5,957 nucleotides of DNA from Anaerolineales bacterium (GCA_024643945.1 JAHELX010000401.1:1-5957); one strand, 5' to 3'. Positions 1-5,957 are shown, counted from the stretch's first letter. The notes: a model not told the origin generated them from the letters alone. Numbers and translations: made by a program.

Positions 1-452
1 CCGCCGCCCCGCCGCTCCTCGATAAGCAGCAGCACCCCCCCGCTTCCACCCAAGGCGGCCGCCTCGATCCACAGCCGATCATCCTCGCCGGAGGGGGCGT
101 GAGTCTCCAGAGCCTCGCTCACGCCGGAGACCGCCACTCTCGTCACCAGGGCCTGGACAGGCTGCGGCAGTCTGATCGAACGGCCGGTCTCCCCCAGCCA
201 GTGATGGGCCAGGCCGTTGGCCATGCTGACCTGGCCCTGCGCGCCGGTCAGCAACACCCCGCATGGCAACGATTCGAGCATGGCAGGTAGCCAGGAGATG
301 CTGGCAGGGGCCAGTGGAGGGGCCGCTGGAGGGCGGCGGCGGGCCAGCAGCCAGCCACCCACGGCCACCAGCAGGCCGAGGAGGACGAGGACGGCGAACA
401 CCAGGGGAAGGGAAAGACTCAAGAGCACTTCCTGATCAGGGGAAGGTGGCAT
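1..452 (-). CDS. Membrane-anchored PAS-like sensor protein, probable histidine kinase (N-terminal 150 residues, truncated by window edge)
   Basis: An open frame runs leftwards from ATG at 452 to the window edge without a stop. The visible 150 residues hold a short N-terminus, one strong hydrophobic segment (about residues 12-37, Leu/Val-rich) ending in Ala-Arg-Arg-Arg as a positive-inside stop, a Pro/Ala-rich linker (41-50), then a PAS-like domain (about 57-147) opening with LESLPCGVLLTGAQG, a typical PAS start in sensor kinases. There is essentially no extracytoplasmic loop, so the signal is probably sensed in the cytoplasm or membrane. The start lies 4 bases after the stop of the response regulator, with GAGGTG seven bases upstream inside the regulator's last codons, which suggests translational coupling. 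The DHp and ATPase domains would lie beyond base 1 and are not seen, so 'kinase' is inferred from the regulator next to it and the PAS-like domain. The C-terminus is unknown. Confidence 0.72.
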   Translation of the reverse strand, partial: MPPSPDQEVLLSLSLPLVFAVLVLLGLLVAVGGWLLARRRPPAAPPLAPASISWLPAMLESLPCGVLLTGAQGQVSMANGLAHHWLGETGRSIRLPQPVQALVTRVAVSGVSEALETHAPSGEDDRLWIEAAALGGSGGVLLLIEERRGG

Positions 453-456
453 CGAC

Positions 457-1158
457 TCACACCTCTTCATCTGCCGCGAACTTGTAGCCGATACTATGCA
501 CCGTCAGCAGGTAGCGGGGGTGGTGTGGGTCGGGTTCCAGCTTGCGACGCAACCGCTGGATGTGGACATCCACTGTGCGAGAGTCGCCCAGGTAGTCGTA
601 GCCCCACACCTGTTGCAGCAATGTCTCGCGGCCGAACACCCGCCCCCGATTGTCAGCCAGCACCACCAGCAAGTCGAACTCCTTGGCGGTCAGCGAGGCC
701 AGACGGCCCTCCACTCGCACATCCCGCCCCGCCAGATCAATCTCCAGCGGACCGATCTGTAACTGATCGCGATGCCGTATCTCTCTCCCGCTACGGGCCA
801 GCCTTAATACAGCACGCACCCGAGCCAGCAACTCCCAAGGGTTGAAAGGCTTGGTGATGTAGTCGTCGGCCCCTAGTTCCAATCCGACAACCTTGTCCAT
901 GTCTTTGTCTTTTTCGGTGACCATGATGATGGGAATATAGGTCTCGCCCCGGCGGATGGCCCGGCAGACTTGGAGTCCGTCCATATCGTCGGCCAGCTTC
1001 AAATCTAGCAACACCAGATCAGGAGGACTGCTCTGGATGTGCGCCAGTGCCTCCCGTCCCGTGCATACCCAGTCGACGGTACAGCCTTCCCGCTCTAACG
1101 CCGGAGTGATGAAGGTTGCAGTGGCCTCTTCGTCTTCTACTAACAGAATGTGGTCCAT
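457..1158 (-). CDS. OmpR/PhoB-family response regulator (receiver plus winged-helix DNA-binding domain)
   Basis: A complete 233-residue protein, the usual length of the OmpR/PhoB family. The receiver domain (about 3-118) carries the acidic pocket E8/D9, the phosphoacceptor D52 in LVLLDLKL, T81 in IIMVTEKD, Y100 and the conserved K103 in DDYITKPF. The C-terminal winged helix (about 133-228) shows LTAKEFDLLVVLADNRGRV, the WGYDYLGDSRTVDVHIQRLR recognition region and the closing HSIGYKF motif. By family knowledge, phosphorylation at D52 promotes dimerisation and binding to direct-repeat operators. The loop after D52 is one residue longer than the common D-x-x-x-P-G-M-D-G form and has Ala where Pro is usual, a variant that occurs in other receivers. 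ATG at 1158 gives the standard N-terminus MDHILLVEDE; its ribosome binding site (GGGA, six bases upstream) is weak. It is the first gene of a leftward operon with the sensor. Target genes are unknown; the divergent redox genes are obvious candidates. Confidence 0.95.
   Translation of the reverse strand: MDHILLVEDEEATATFITPALEREGCTVDWVCTGREALAHIQSSPPDLVLLDLKLADDMDGLQVCRAIRRGETYIPIIMVTEKDKDMDKVVGLELGADDYITKPFNPWELLARVRAVLRLARSGREIRHRDQLQIGPLEIDLAGRDVRVEGRLASLTAKEFDLLVVLADNRGRVFGRETLLQQVWGYDYLGDSRTVDVHIQRLRRKLEPDPHHPRYLLTVHSIGYKFAADEEV
460..465 (-). promoter_or_regulatory. Ribosome binding site of the sensor gene, inside the end of the regulator gene
   Basis: On the minus strand GAGGTG overlaps the last codons of the response regulator gene and sits seven bases before ATG at 452. 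It fixes the sensor start and supports coupled translation of the two genes. Confidence 0.6.
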
Positions 1159-1222
1159 TATTCATCCCAGTGCGAAGTAGATAGAAGTAGAAATGCCACG
1201 AACAGATTTGTAGATTATACCT

Positions 1223-1251
1223 AATATACCATGCTTGTTCACCACTTTCAA
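1223..1251 (-). promoter_or_regulatory. Sigma70-type promoter of the two-component operon
   Basis: On the minus strand TTGAAA (1246-1251) is followed by a 17-base spacer and TATATT (1223-1228), close to the consensus. A second, overlapping solution is GTGAAC (1237-1242), again 17 bases, then the perfect TATAAT (1214-1219). Either would start transcription about 50-60 bases before the regulator ATG at 1158. The AT-rich character here contrasts with the GC-rich flanks. The call rests on consensus match and position only. Confidence 0.6.
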
Positions 1252-1256
1252 CAGTT

Positions 1257-1465
1257 TTTGCGCCCAAATACTCAGTTTGGTCCAAATGCTGTTGCAAGCT
1301 TTTTTCGGTCGTAACCTGCTCGAACAGCGCCACGTGCTCCTTCAGCTTTTGCGGGGCCGCATAGGCTTGTTTCTCCAGACGGGCGGCCTGGCCCCACAGA
1401 GGGCGCAACGATGGTCCCAATCCAGTTGCTGCCGCTGCTTCCACTTGCGCCAAGATCCCATGCAC
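1257..1465 (-). pseudogene. Possible small or decayed minus-strand gene, not recognised
   Basis: Reading leftwards from GTG at 1465 gives a helix-rich stretch, with segments such as LWGQAARLEKQAYAAPQKLK and EHVALFEQVTTEKSLQQHL, whose codon choice looks like that of the neighbouring genes. The frame is open upstream of the GTG back to a stop near 1525, with no ATG and no convincing ribosome binding site. Downstream it runs through the presumed promoter of the response regulator and about 140 bases into that gene out of frame, ending at 1019, which argues against an intact gene. The minus frame shifted by one base is also open upstream (ATG at 1568) and reads plausibly there, so a frameshifted remnant is possible. 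A chance open frame in GC-rich DNA cannot be excluded. The coordinates mark only the stretch that looks coding. Confidence 0.22.
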
Positions 1466-1482
1466 CCAACTCGGCGAAGGAG

Positions 1483-1531
1483 TGAAATATACCCTCGTGT
1501 TGCCAATAGTCCAGGCTGATGTTATATTTCA
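1483..1531. repeat. Inverted repeat TGAAATATA / TATATTTCA straddling the rightward promoter
   Basis: The left arm TGAAATATA (1483-1491) is the exact reverse complement of TATATTTCA (1523-1531). Allowing one mismatch, the match extends to 11 bases per arm (1481-1491 and 1523-1533). The loop is 31 bases. The left arm lies just upstream of the -35 box and the right arm covers the -10 box, an arrangement typical of operator pairs. No binding protein is identified. Confidence 0.5.
1500..1528 (+). promoter_or_regulatory. Sigma70-type promoter for the membrane Fe-S protein gene
   Basis: TTGCCA (1500-1505), a 17-base spacer and TATATT (1523-1528) form a good vegetative promoter. Transcription would begin near 1535, about 45 bases before the ATG at 1580 and after the GTG at 1532, which supports the later start codon. 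The -10 box lies within the right arm of an inverted repeat, so a regulator could act directly on it. Evidence is consensus match and placement only. Confidence 0.6.
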
Positions 1532-1570
1532 GTGAGGGGGTCGGGGGGAGGGCCGAAACCAACCTCAAGC

Positions 1571-1576
1571 GAGGAG
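1571..1576 (+). promoter_or_regulatory. Ribosome binding site fixing the start of the membrane Fe-S protein
   Basis: GAGGAG ends three bases before ATG at 1580. The spacing is short but this is the only good Shine-Dalgarno match near the start, and it selects the ATG over the in-frame GTG at 1532, which lies upstream of the predicted transcription start. Confidence 0.55.
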
Positions 1577-1579
1577 CGT

Positions 1580-3592
1580 ATGCTGACTTCTATTGAAAAA
1601 ATTCTGTTTGCACTGGCCGTGTTGGCCTCTTTGTACTTTAGCTACGTGACCTTTGGTTATATGCTAAAGATTGTAGTGCGCGGCCAGGGCCGCCTCAGGT
1701 TTGATCATCTTCCGCAGCGGATGATCGATGGCGTGGTGGCCCTGGTCGGCCAGGGTGGGATCATACGCCGCCGCCCCATTACCTCCCTCTTCCACTTTGC
1801 CGTCGCCTGGGGCTTTATCTACTATCTGTCTGTCAATGTCATTGACGTGATCGAAGCCTACATCCCTGGCTTTCACTTTCTGGGATATGGCGTGCCGGGG
1901 GGCGTCTATCGCCTGCTGGCGGACGTGTTGAGTATTGCGGTATTGGTGGGCATGTCCTTCTTCCTGATCCGGCGCTACCTGGCGAAAGCGCCTGCCCTGG
2001 CCTATCACGACAACATTCTGTTGCATCCCCAAGCGTTGCCGGGCATCTCCCGAGATTCGCTGATTGTCGGCGTTTTCATTCTGGGGCACGTGGGGTTTCA
2101 TTTCTTGGGAGCCTCATTCCTGGTGGCCATGCGGGGCGGCGACAACTGGCAGCCCTTTGCCAACCTGGTGGCCCACGCGTGGGGGGGGCTGTCGCCGACA
2201 GCCATGGAAATCGGCTGGCACGTGAGCTGGTGGCTGGCTTTGGGGGCGATTTTGCTCTTCTTGCCCTACTTTCCCTACACCAAGCACGCCCATCTCTTTA
2301 TGGGCCCCTTTAACTTCATAGCCCGGCCGCAGCGCAGTGCCCTGGGCGCCCTCGATCCGATTGATTTTGACGACGAGACCCTGGAGCAATTTGGAGTGGC
2401 TCGTCTGCCCGACCTGTCCCAAACGCAAATTGTGGATGCCTTCGCCTGCATTATGTGCAATCGCTGTCAAGACGTCTGCCCCGCCTATGTCACCGGCAAA
2501 GAGCTATCGCCGGCCACCCTGGAAATCAACAAACGTTACTACATCAAGGAAAATATGCGCGGTCTTGCCAACCATGAAGAAGACCCACTGACTCTGCTCG
2601 AGTATGCCATCAGCCAGAGTGCGGTGTGGGCCTGCACCAGTTGTGGTGCCTGTGTGGAAGCCTGTCCTGTGGGTAACGAGCCGATGTTTGACATTTTGGA
2701 CATCCGCCGCGACCAGGTGTTGATGAACAGCGCCTTCCCGAGCCAACTGAAGGGGGCTTTCGCCGGCATGGAACGCAATGCCAACCCCTGGGGGCTGGCT
2801 GATGACCGCCTGGCCTGGGCCAGGTCGCTGGGTTTTCCGGTGCCTACGGTGGAGGAAAACCCCAACTTTGAAGTTCTCTATTGGGTAGGCTGCGCCGGCG
2901 CCTTTGACCCTGACGGGCAGGGTATCGCCCGGGCCATTGCCACTCTGCTCCACGCCGCTGGCGTCAACTTTGCCGTGCTGGGCAACCACGAGACCTGCAC
3001 CGGCGACGTCGCCCGCCGCGCCGGGAATGAATATCTCTTTGTTGAAATGGCCCGGATGAACATCGAAACGTTGAACGCCGCTGGGGCGGACAAGAAGAGA
3101 ATCGTCACCGGCTGCCCTCACTGCCTGCATACCCTGGGCCGTGAGTATCCCGACCTGGGAGGGCATTACGAAGTGCTGCATCACACCCAACTCATCGCCG
3201 AGTTGATTGGCAGTGGCCGGCTTAAGCTCAACGGGCCGGCGCTGGAGAAGGTTACCTTCCACGATCCCTGCTACCTGGGTCGCCACAACGGCGAATACAA
3301 CGCCCCCCGCGAGGCGCTGGCCCAAGCGGGCATGACCTTACTGGAAATGGGGCGTAATCGAAGCAATTCCTTCTGTTGTGGCGCAGGCGGCGCGCAAGTG
3401 TGGAAGGAGGAGGAAGAAGGGACGCAGGCCGTCAACGCCAACCGTTACGCTGAGGCCAGAGCCACCGGTGCTGAAACTCTGGCCCTTGCCTGTCCCTTCT
3501 GCATGCGGATGTTGATCGATGCTAACAAGGAAGCCGGCGCTCCGATGAAGGTCAAAGACGTGGCCGAGATTGTCGCGGCAGTTGTTCAATAG
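1580..3592 (+). CDS. Membrane-bound (Fe-S)-binding oxidoreductase: NarI-like heme b domain fused to HdrD-like CCG domains (EMO/HdrDE-like)
   Basis: A complete 670-residue protein. Residues 1-245 resemble the nitrate reductase gamma/HdrE membrane domain, with about five helices (8-30, 67-89, 110-131, 160-184, 210-232) and candidate heme b ligands H72, H170, H174 and H214. Next come two ferredoxin-like motifs, CIMCNRCQDVCP (C290, C293, C296, C300) and CTSCGACVEACP (C352, C355, C358, C362). The C-terminal half holds two CCG-type domains: the first has C438, C473, C512 and C515 with CTG in place of CCG; the second is complete (C564, C599-C600, C638, C641). This architecture is known from HdrDE and DsrMK relatives and from ETF:menaquinone oxidoreductase (EMO), which pass electrons between soluble flavoproteins and menaquinone. 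ATG at 1580 is preferred over the in-frame GTG at 1532, whose extra 16 residues are low-complexity and lie before the predicted transcription start. The 2-hydroxyacid dehydrogenase gene follows after 77 bases. The electron donor could be that enzyme or an ETF; the sequence does not decide. Confidence 0.88.
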   Translation: MLTSIEKILFALAVLASLYFSYVTFGYMLKIVVRGQGRLRFDHLPQRMIDGVVALVGQGGIIRRRPITSLFHFAVAWGFIYYLSVNVIDVIEAYIPGFHFLGYGVPGGVYRLLADVLSIAVLVGMSFFLIRRYLAKAPALAYHDNILLHPQALPGISRDSLIVGVFILGHVGFHFLGASFLVAMRGGDNWQPFANLVAHAWGGLSPTAMEIGWHVSWWLALGAILLFLPYFPYTKHAHLFMGPFNFIARPQRSALGALDPIDFDDETLEQFGVARLPDLSQTQIVDAFACIMCNRCQDVCPAYVTGKELSPATLEINKRYYIKENMRGLANHEEDPLTLLEYAISQSAVWACTSCGACVEACPVGNEPMFDILDIRRDQVLMNSAFPSQLKGAFAGMERNANPWGLADDRLAWARSLGFPVPTVEENPNFEVLYWVGCAGAFDPDGQGIARAIATLLHAAGVNFAVLGNHETCTGDVARRAGNEYLFVEMARMNIETLNAAGADKKRIVTGCPHCLHTLGREYPDLGGHYEVLHHTQLIAELIGSGRLKLNGPALEKVTFHDPCYLGRHNGEYNAPREALAQAGMTLLEMGRNRSNSFCCGAGGAQVWKEEEEGTQAVNANRYAEARATGAETLALACPFCMRMLIDANKEAGAPMKVKDVAEIVAAVVQ

Positions 3593-3601
3593 CAGTTACC
3601 C

Positions 3602-3658
3602 TTATTCAATCAAGTCACTGTATAATAGACTTTGACAGGGCGGCATTACTCAATCAAG
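3602..3658. repeat. Phased direct repeat TTA(T/C)TCAATCAAG flanking a TATAAT box
   Basis: Two 13-base copies, at 3602-3614 and 3646-3658, match at 12 positions. They start 44 bases apart, close to four helical turns, and lie on either side of the TATAAT at 3621-3626. The second copy ends inside the ribosome binding site of the next gene. Direct repeats in helical phase are the usual operator form of OmpR-family regulators, but no link to the regulator here is shown. Confidence 0.5.
3621..3626 (+). promoter_or_regulatory. Candidate -10 box of a promoter for the dehydrogenase gene
   Basis: A perfect TATAAT stands in the 77-base gap between the two redox genes, 44 bases before the ATG at 3670. 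No good -35 box lies at the proper distance; the best is TTACCC at 3596-3601 with a long 19-base spacer. Such a promoter might need an activator. The dehydrogenase may instead, or in addition, be read through from the upstream gene, since I see no terminator hairpin in the gap. Confidence 0.45.
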
Positions 3659-3661
3659 GAG
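3657..3661 (+). promoter_or_regulatory. Ribosome binding site of the dehydrogenase gene
   Basis: AGGAG with an eight-base spacer to ATG at 3670 is a strong site and settles the start. Its first two bases belong to the second copy of the direct repeat, so a protein bound there would sit next to or over the translation signal in the DNA. Confidence 0.75.
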
Positions 3662-3669
3662 AAGAATCC

Positions 3670-5957
3670 ATGGCACAAGCACAGGCTATTCAGGATTTTC
3701 TGCATGATCTGCAAAAACGGGTCGCGGGCGACCTGCGCAGCGACGATTACAGCCGGATACTCTACAGCACAGATGCCAGCATCTACCAGGTGATGCCCTA
3801 CGGCGTCCTCATCCCCAAAACGATGGAGGACGTGCACGCGGCGGTGGAGCTGGCAGCCCAATACCGCCTCCCCATCCTGCCGCGCACCGCCGGCAGCAGC
3901 CTGGCCGGCCAGGCCGTCAACGAGGCGCTGGTGATCGATATGAGCCGCCACCTGGACCAGATTCTGGAAGTCAACACCCAAGAACACTGGGTGCGGGTGC
4001 AGCCTGGAGTGGTGTTGGATGAGCTCAATCTTTATCTCAAGCCGATGGGGTTGAAATTCGGCCCGGACCCGGCCAGCAGCGAACGGGCAGCGATGGGCGG
4101 GGTTGTGGCCAACAACTCCACCGGCGCTCACTCCATCTTGTACGGCATGACTGCCGACCACGTGCTGGAAACCAATGTGATTCTAAGCGACGGCAGCCGG
4201 GCAACCTTTGGCCCGCTGGAGGCCGACGAACTGGAGGGATATCAGAGCCGGGCCGGGCTGGAAGGGGAAATATACCAACGCATCCGGGAGCTGACCCAGG
4301 CCAACGCAGAAGCCATCCGGGCCGGCACGCCGCGCCATTGGCGGCGCAGCGGCGGCTACAACCTGGACCGTTTTGTCGATGGCCCTTCGTTCAAATATCC
4401 ACAAGATCCTCGCTTCAACCTGGCCAAACTGATGTGCGGCTCAGAGGGCACCCTGGCCGTGATGACCGACATCACATTAAACCTGGTGCCGCTGCCCACC
4501 CAGGCCGCCCTGGCCATCGTTCATTTTGATAGCCTGCACGAGGCGCTGGCTGCTACGCCCATTATTTTGCAGGTTGAGCCCTCGTCCATAGAGCTTTTGG
4601 ATAACCTGGCGCTGACCATGTGCCATGAGGTGCCAGAATACGCCCGCCTGCTGACCACCTTTGTCGAAGGTACCCCCAACTGCGTCCTCATCGTCGAGTT
4701 CTACGGCGAGAGCCAGGCGGAACTCGAGGCCAAACTCCAGCGACTGAAAACGCATCTCAATCGGGAGAAGGTGGGATGTACCGCTATTGTGCCGGCCACC
4801 ACTCCCCAGGTGCAAGGGAACGTGTGGAAGGTGCGCAAAGTGGGATTGGGACTGTTGATGAGCATCAAAGGCGACTACAAACCCATCCCCTTTATCGAAG
4901 ATGCCGCCGTGCCGGTAGAGCACCTGGCGGAGTACGTCACGCGTGTCGAAAGATTCTGCAATGACATAGGCACCAATGTCGCCTATTATGCCCATGCCAG
5001 CTCCGGCTGCATTCACATCCGCCCCCTCATCAATGCCAAGGTGGCCAGCGAAGTTGACAAGCTGCCGGCGATCAGCACCTTTTCGATAGAACTGTTGGGC
5101 GAGTATGGTGGCGTGTTTTCCAGCGAGCACGGTGACGGACGCTCGCGTAGCTGGCTGAATGAGAGATTCTTTGGAAAAGAGCTATATGCCCTTTTCCGAG
5201 AGGTGAAGCAAGCCTTTGATCCTCACCACATCCTCAACCCGGGCAACATCGTCGACGCCCCGCCTATGACCGAAAACCTGCGTTTCGGGCCCGATTACAG
5301 CGTCATCCCCGTCCAGGAGCACATCGATTTCAGCGAAGACATGGGATTTCACCGGGCGGTGGAAATGTGCAATGGAGCCGGGGTGTGCCGTAAGAAGACC
5401 ACCGGCACTATGTGCCCCAGCTTCATGGTCACCCGCGAGGAGGAGCACAGTACCCGGGGCCGGGCCAACGCACTGGGGGCAGCTCTCTCGGGCCACCTGC
5501 CCTCCGGGGAACTGATCAGCCAGCGCATGTACGAAGTGATGGACCTGTGCGTGGAGTGTAAAGCCTGCAAGGCCGAATGTCCTTCGTCGGTGGACATGGC
5601 CAAAATCAAGTTTGAGTTCCTGGCCCAGTATTACGAAAAGAACCGGGTACCGCTCCGCACGCGGCTCTTCGCGGACATCGCGCGGGTGAGCCGCGTTAGC
5701 AGCGGGGCGCTGGCTCCACTGGCTAACTGGAGTCTGAAAAATGGGCTGGTTCGTTGGGGCCTGGAGAAGTTCCTGGGCATCACCCGCCAGCGCTCCTTGC
5801 CCGAGTTTGCCCGCCAACCGTTCACCCGTTGGTTCCGGGGACGGCAAAACGGGAACCTCGCTTCCTCGGTGAAGACAGGCTCCCGGGAGAAGGTGGTGCT
5901 GTTCAATGACACCTTCAACACCTATAACTATCCCCAGGTTGCCATCGCTGCCACCGA
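3670..5957 (+). CDS. FAD-binding and (Fe-S)-binding D-2-hydroxyacid dehydrogenase, YdiJ-like (C-terminus cut by window edge)
   Basis: The frame is open from ATG 3670 to the window edge (762 residues visible; YdiJ-like proteins are about 1000). The FAD_binding_4 domain (about 40-180) has PRTAGSSLAGQ (71-81) and GPDPASSERAAMGGVVANNS (131-150). The FAD-oxidase C domain (about 275-530) has candidate metal and active-site residues H442 and H449 in AHASSGCIHIRP, E486-H487 in SEHGDGRSR, and the closing FDPHHILNPGNIV. Two Fe-S motifs follow: C567, C573 and C582, then CVECKACKAECP (C627, C630, C633, C637). The last residues, from VVLFNDTFNTYNYPQVA, open the CCG domain that should continue past the edge. 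By family, the enzyme oxidises a D-2-hydroxyacid such as D-lactate or D-2-hydroxyglutarate using FAD and passes electrons through its clusters. No signal peptide or membrane helix is seen, so it is cytoplasmic or peripheral. Its neighbour, a quinone-linked Fe-S membrane protein, is a plausible acceptor. The substrate cannot be told from sequence. Confidence 0.92.
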   Translation, partial: MAQAQAIQDFLHDLQKRVAGDLRSDDYSRILYSTDASIYQVMPYGVLIPKTMEDVHAAVELAAQYRLPILPRTAGSSLAGQAVNEALVIDMSRHLDQILEVNTQEHWVRVQPGVVLDELNLYLKPMGLKFGPDPASSERAAMGGVVANNSTGAHSILYGMTADHVLETNVILSDGSRATFGPLEADELEGYQSRAGLEGEIYQRIRELTQANAEAIRAGTPRHWRRSGGYNLDRFVDGPSFKYPQDPRFNLAKLMCGSEGTLAVMTDITLNLVPLPTQAALAIVHFDSLHEALAATPIILQVEPSSIELLDNLALTMCHEVPEYARLLTTFVEGTPNCVLIVEFYGESQAELEAKLQRLKTHLNREKVGCTAIVPATTPQVQGNVWKVRKVGLGLLMSIKGDYKPIPFIEDAAVPVEHLAEYVTRVERFCNDIGTNVAYYAHASSGCIHIRPLINAKVASEVDKLPAISTFSIELLGEYGGVFSSEHGDGRSRSWLNERFFGKELYALFREVKQAFDPHHILNPGNIVDAPPMTENLRFGPDYSVIPVQEHIDFSEDMGFHRAVEMCNGAGVCRKKTTGTMCPSFMVTREEEHSTRGRANALGAALSGHLPSGELISQRMYEVMDLCVECKACKAECPSSVDMAKIKFEFLAQYYEKNRVPLRTRLFADIARVSRVSSGALAPLANWSLKNGLVRWGLEKFLGITRQRSLPEFARQPFTRWFRGRQNGNLASSVKTGSREKVVLFNDTFNTYNYPQVAIAAT

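Larger units (their letters stand above)
1159..1579. other. Divergent intergenic region (421 bases) between the two-component operon and the redox genes
   Basis: This stretch carries no gene I can name. It holds a leftward promoter near 1214-1251, a rightward promoter at 1500-1528, a nine-base inverted repeat around the latter, and between about 1260 and 1520 a GC-rich segment with minus-strand coding character (listed separately). I see no tRNA, no recognisable riboswitch, no insertion sequence ends and no clear rho-independent terminator. Confidence 0.7.

Noticed and set aside
35..41. Run of seven C (G on the coding strand) in the sensor gene as a phase-variation tract
   Set aside because: The run is short and the frame remains open through it to the window edge; nothing else suggests slippage control.
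1235..1519. Plus-strand open frame of 94 residues in the divergent intergenic region
   Set aside because: Composition (many Leu, Gln, Arg, Cys) looks like the antisense of the minus-strand coding-like stretch, with no ribosome binding site and no recognisable domain.
1532..1579. GTG at 1532 as the start of the membrane Fe-S protein (16 extra residues)
   Set aside because: The added residues are Gly/Pro/Ser-rich and unlike the family N-terminus. The predicted transcription start lies after this codon, and the ATG at 1580 has GAGGAG upstream.
2504..3325. Long minus-strand open frame inside the membrane Fe-S gene
   Set aside because: It is antisense to a clearly recognised conserved protein and has no domain of its own; GC-rich codon use creates such shadows.
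3593..3669. Rho-independent terminator between the two redox genes
   Set aside because: I found no GC-rich hairpin followed by a T run, so read-through from the upstream gene remains likely.
4477..5847. Two long minus-strand open frames (217 and 221 residues) inside the dehydrogenase gene
   Set aside because: Both are antisense to conserved FAD and Fe-S domains and show no recognisable motif or ribosome binding site.
1..5957. CRISPR array, tRNA or rRNA genes, insertion sequences, integrase or attachment sites, defence genes
   Set aside because: No spaced repeat array, tRNA-like cloverleaf, transposase-like protein or terminal inverted repeat was seen on either strand; the window looks like ordinary metabolic and regulatory chromosome.

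Overview
The window reads as a bacterial chromosome fragment, fairly GC-rich in its genes, with AT-rich intergenic promoters of sigma70 type and AGGAG-type ribosome binding sites. The gene content (an OmpR-type two-component pair next to a membrane HdrD-like iron-sulfur protein and a large FAD/Fe-S dehydrogenase) points to a respiring bacterium that uses quinones. Chloroflexota is my best guess from the protein style, but this is a weak inference without a database search.

Layout. On the minus strand, reading leftwards, a response regulator (1158-457) is followed after 4 bases by the start of a single-pass membrane PAS-like protein, very probably its histidine kinase (452 to beyond base 1, truncated). 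A divergent intergenic stretch (1159-1579) holds a leftward promoter for the two-component pair, a rightward promoter for the metabolic genes, an inverted repeat straddling the rightward promoter, and a stretch that resembles a decayed or unrecognised small gene. On the plus strand, 1580-3592 encodes a 670-residue membrane protein with a NarI-like five-helix domain, two 4Fe-4S motifs and two CCG domains. A 77-base gap with a TATAAT box and a 44-base-phased direct repeat follows. The last gene (3670 to beyond 5957, truncated) is a YdiJ-like FAD-binding and Fe-S-binding 2-hydroxyacid dehydrogenase.

How the genes may work together. The soluble flavoprotein would oxidise a D-2-hydroxyacid (D-lactate, D-2-hydroxyglutarate or similar), and its electrons could pass to the membrane HdrD/EMO-like protein and on to menaquinone. 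The divergent two-component system is a natural candidate regulator of this pair. Both links are inferred from gene order and domain content. The individual protein families are well supported; the substrate, the electron partner and the regulatory connection are not determined by the sequence.
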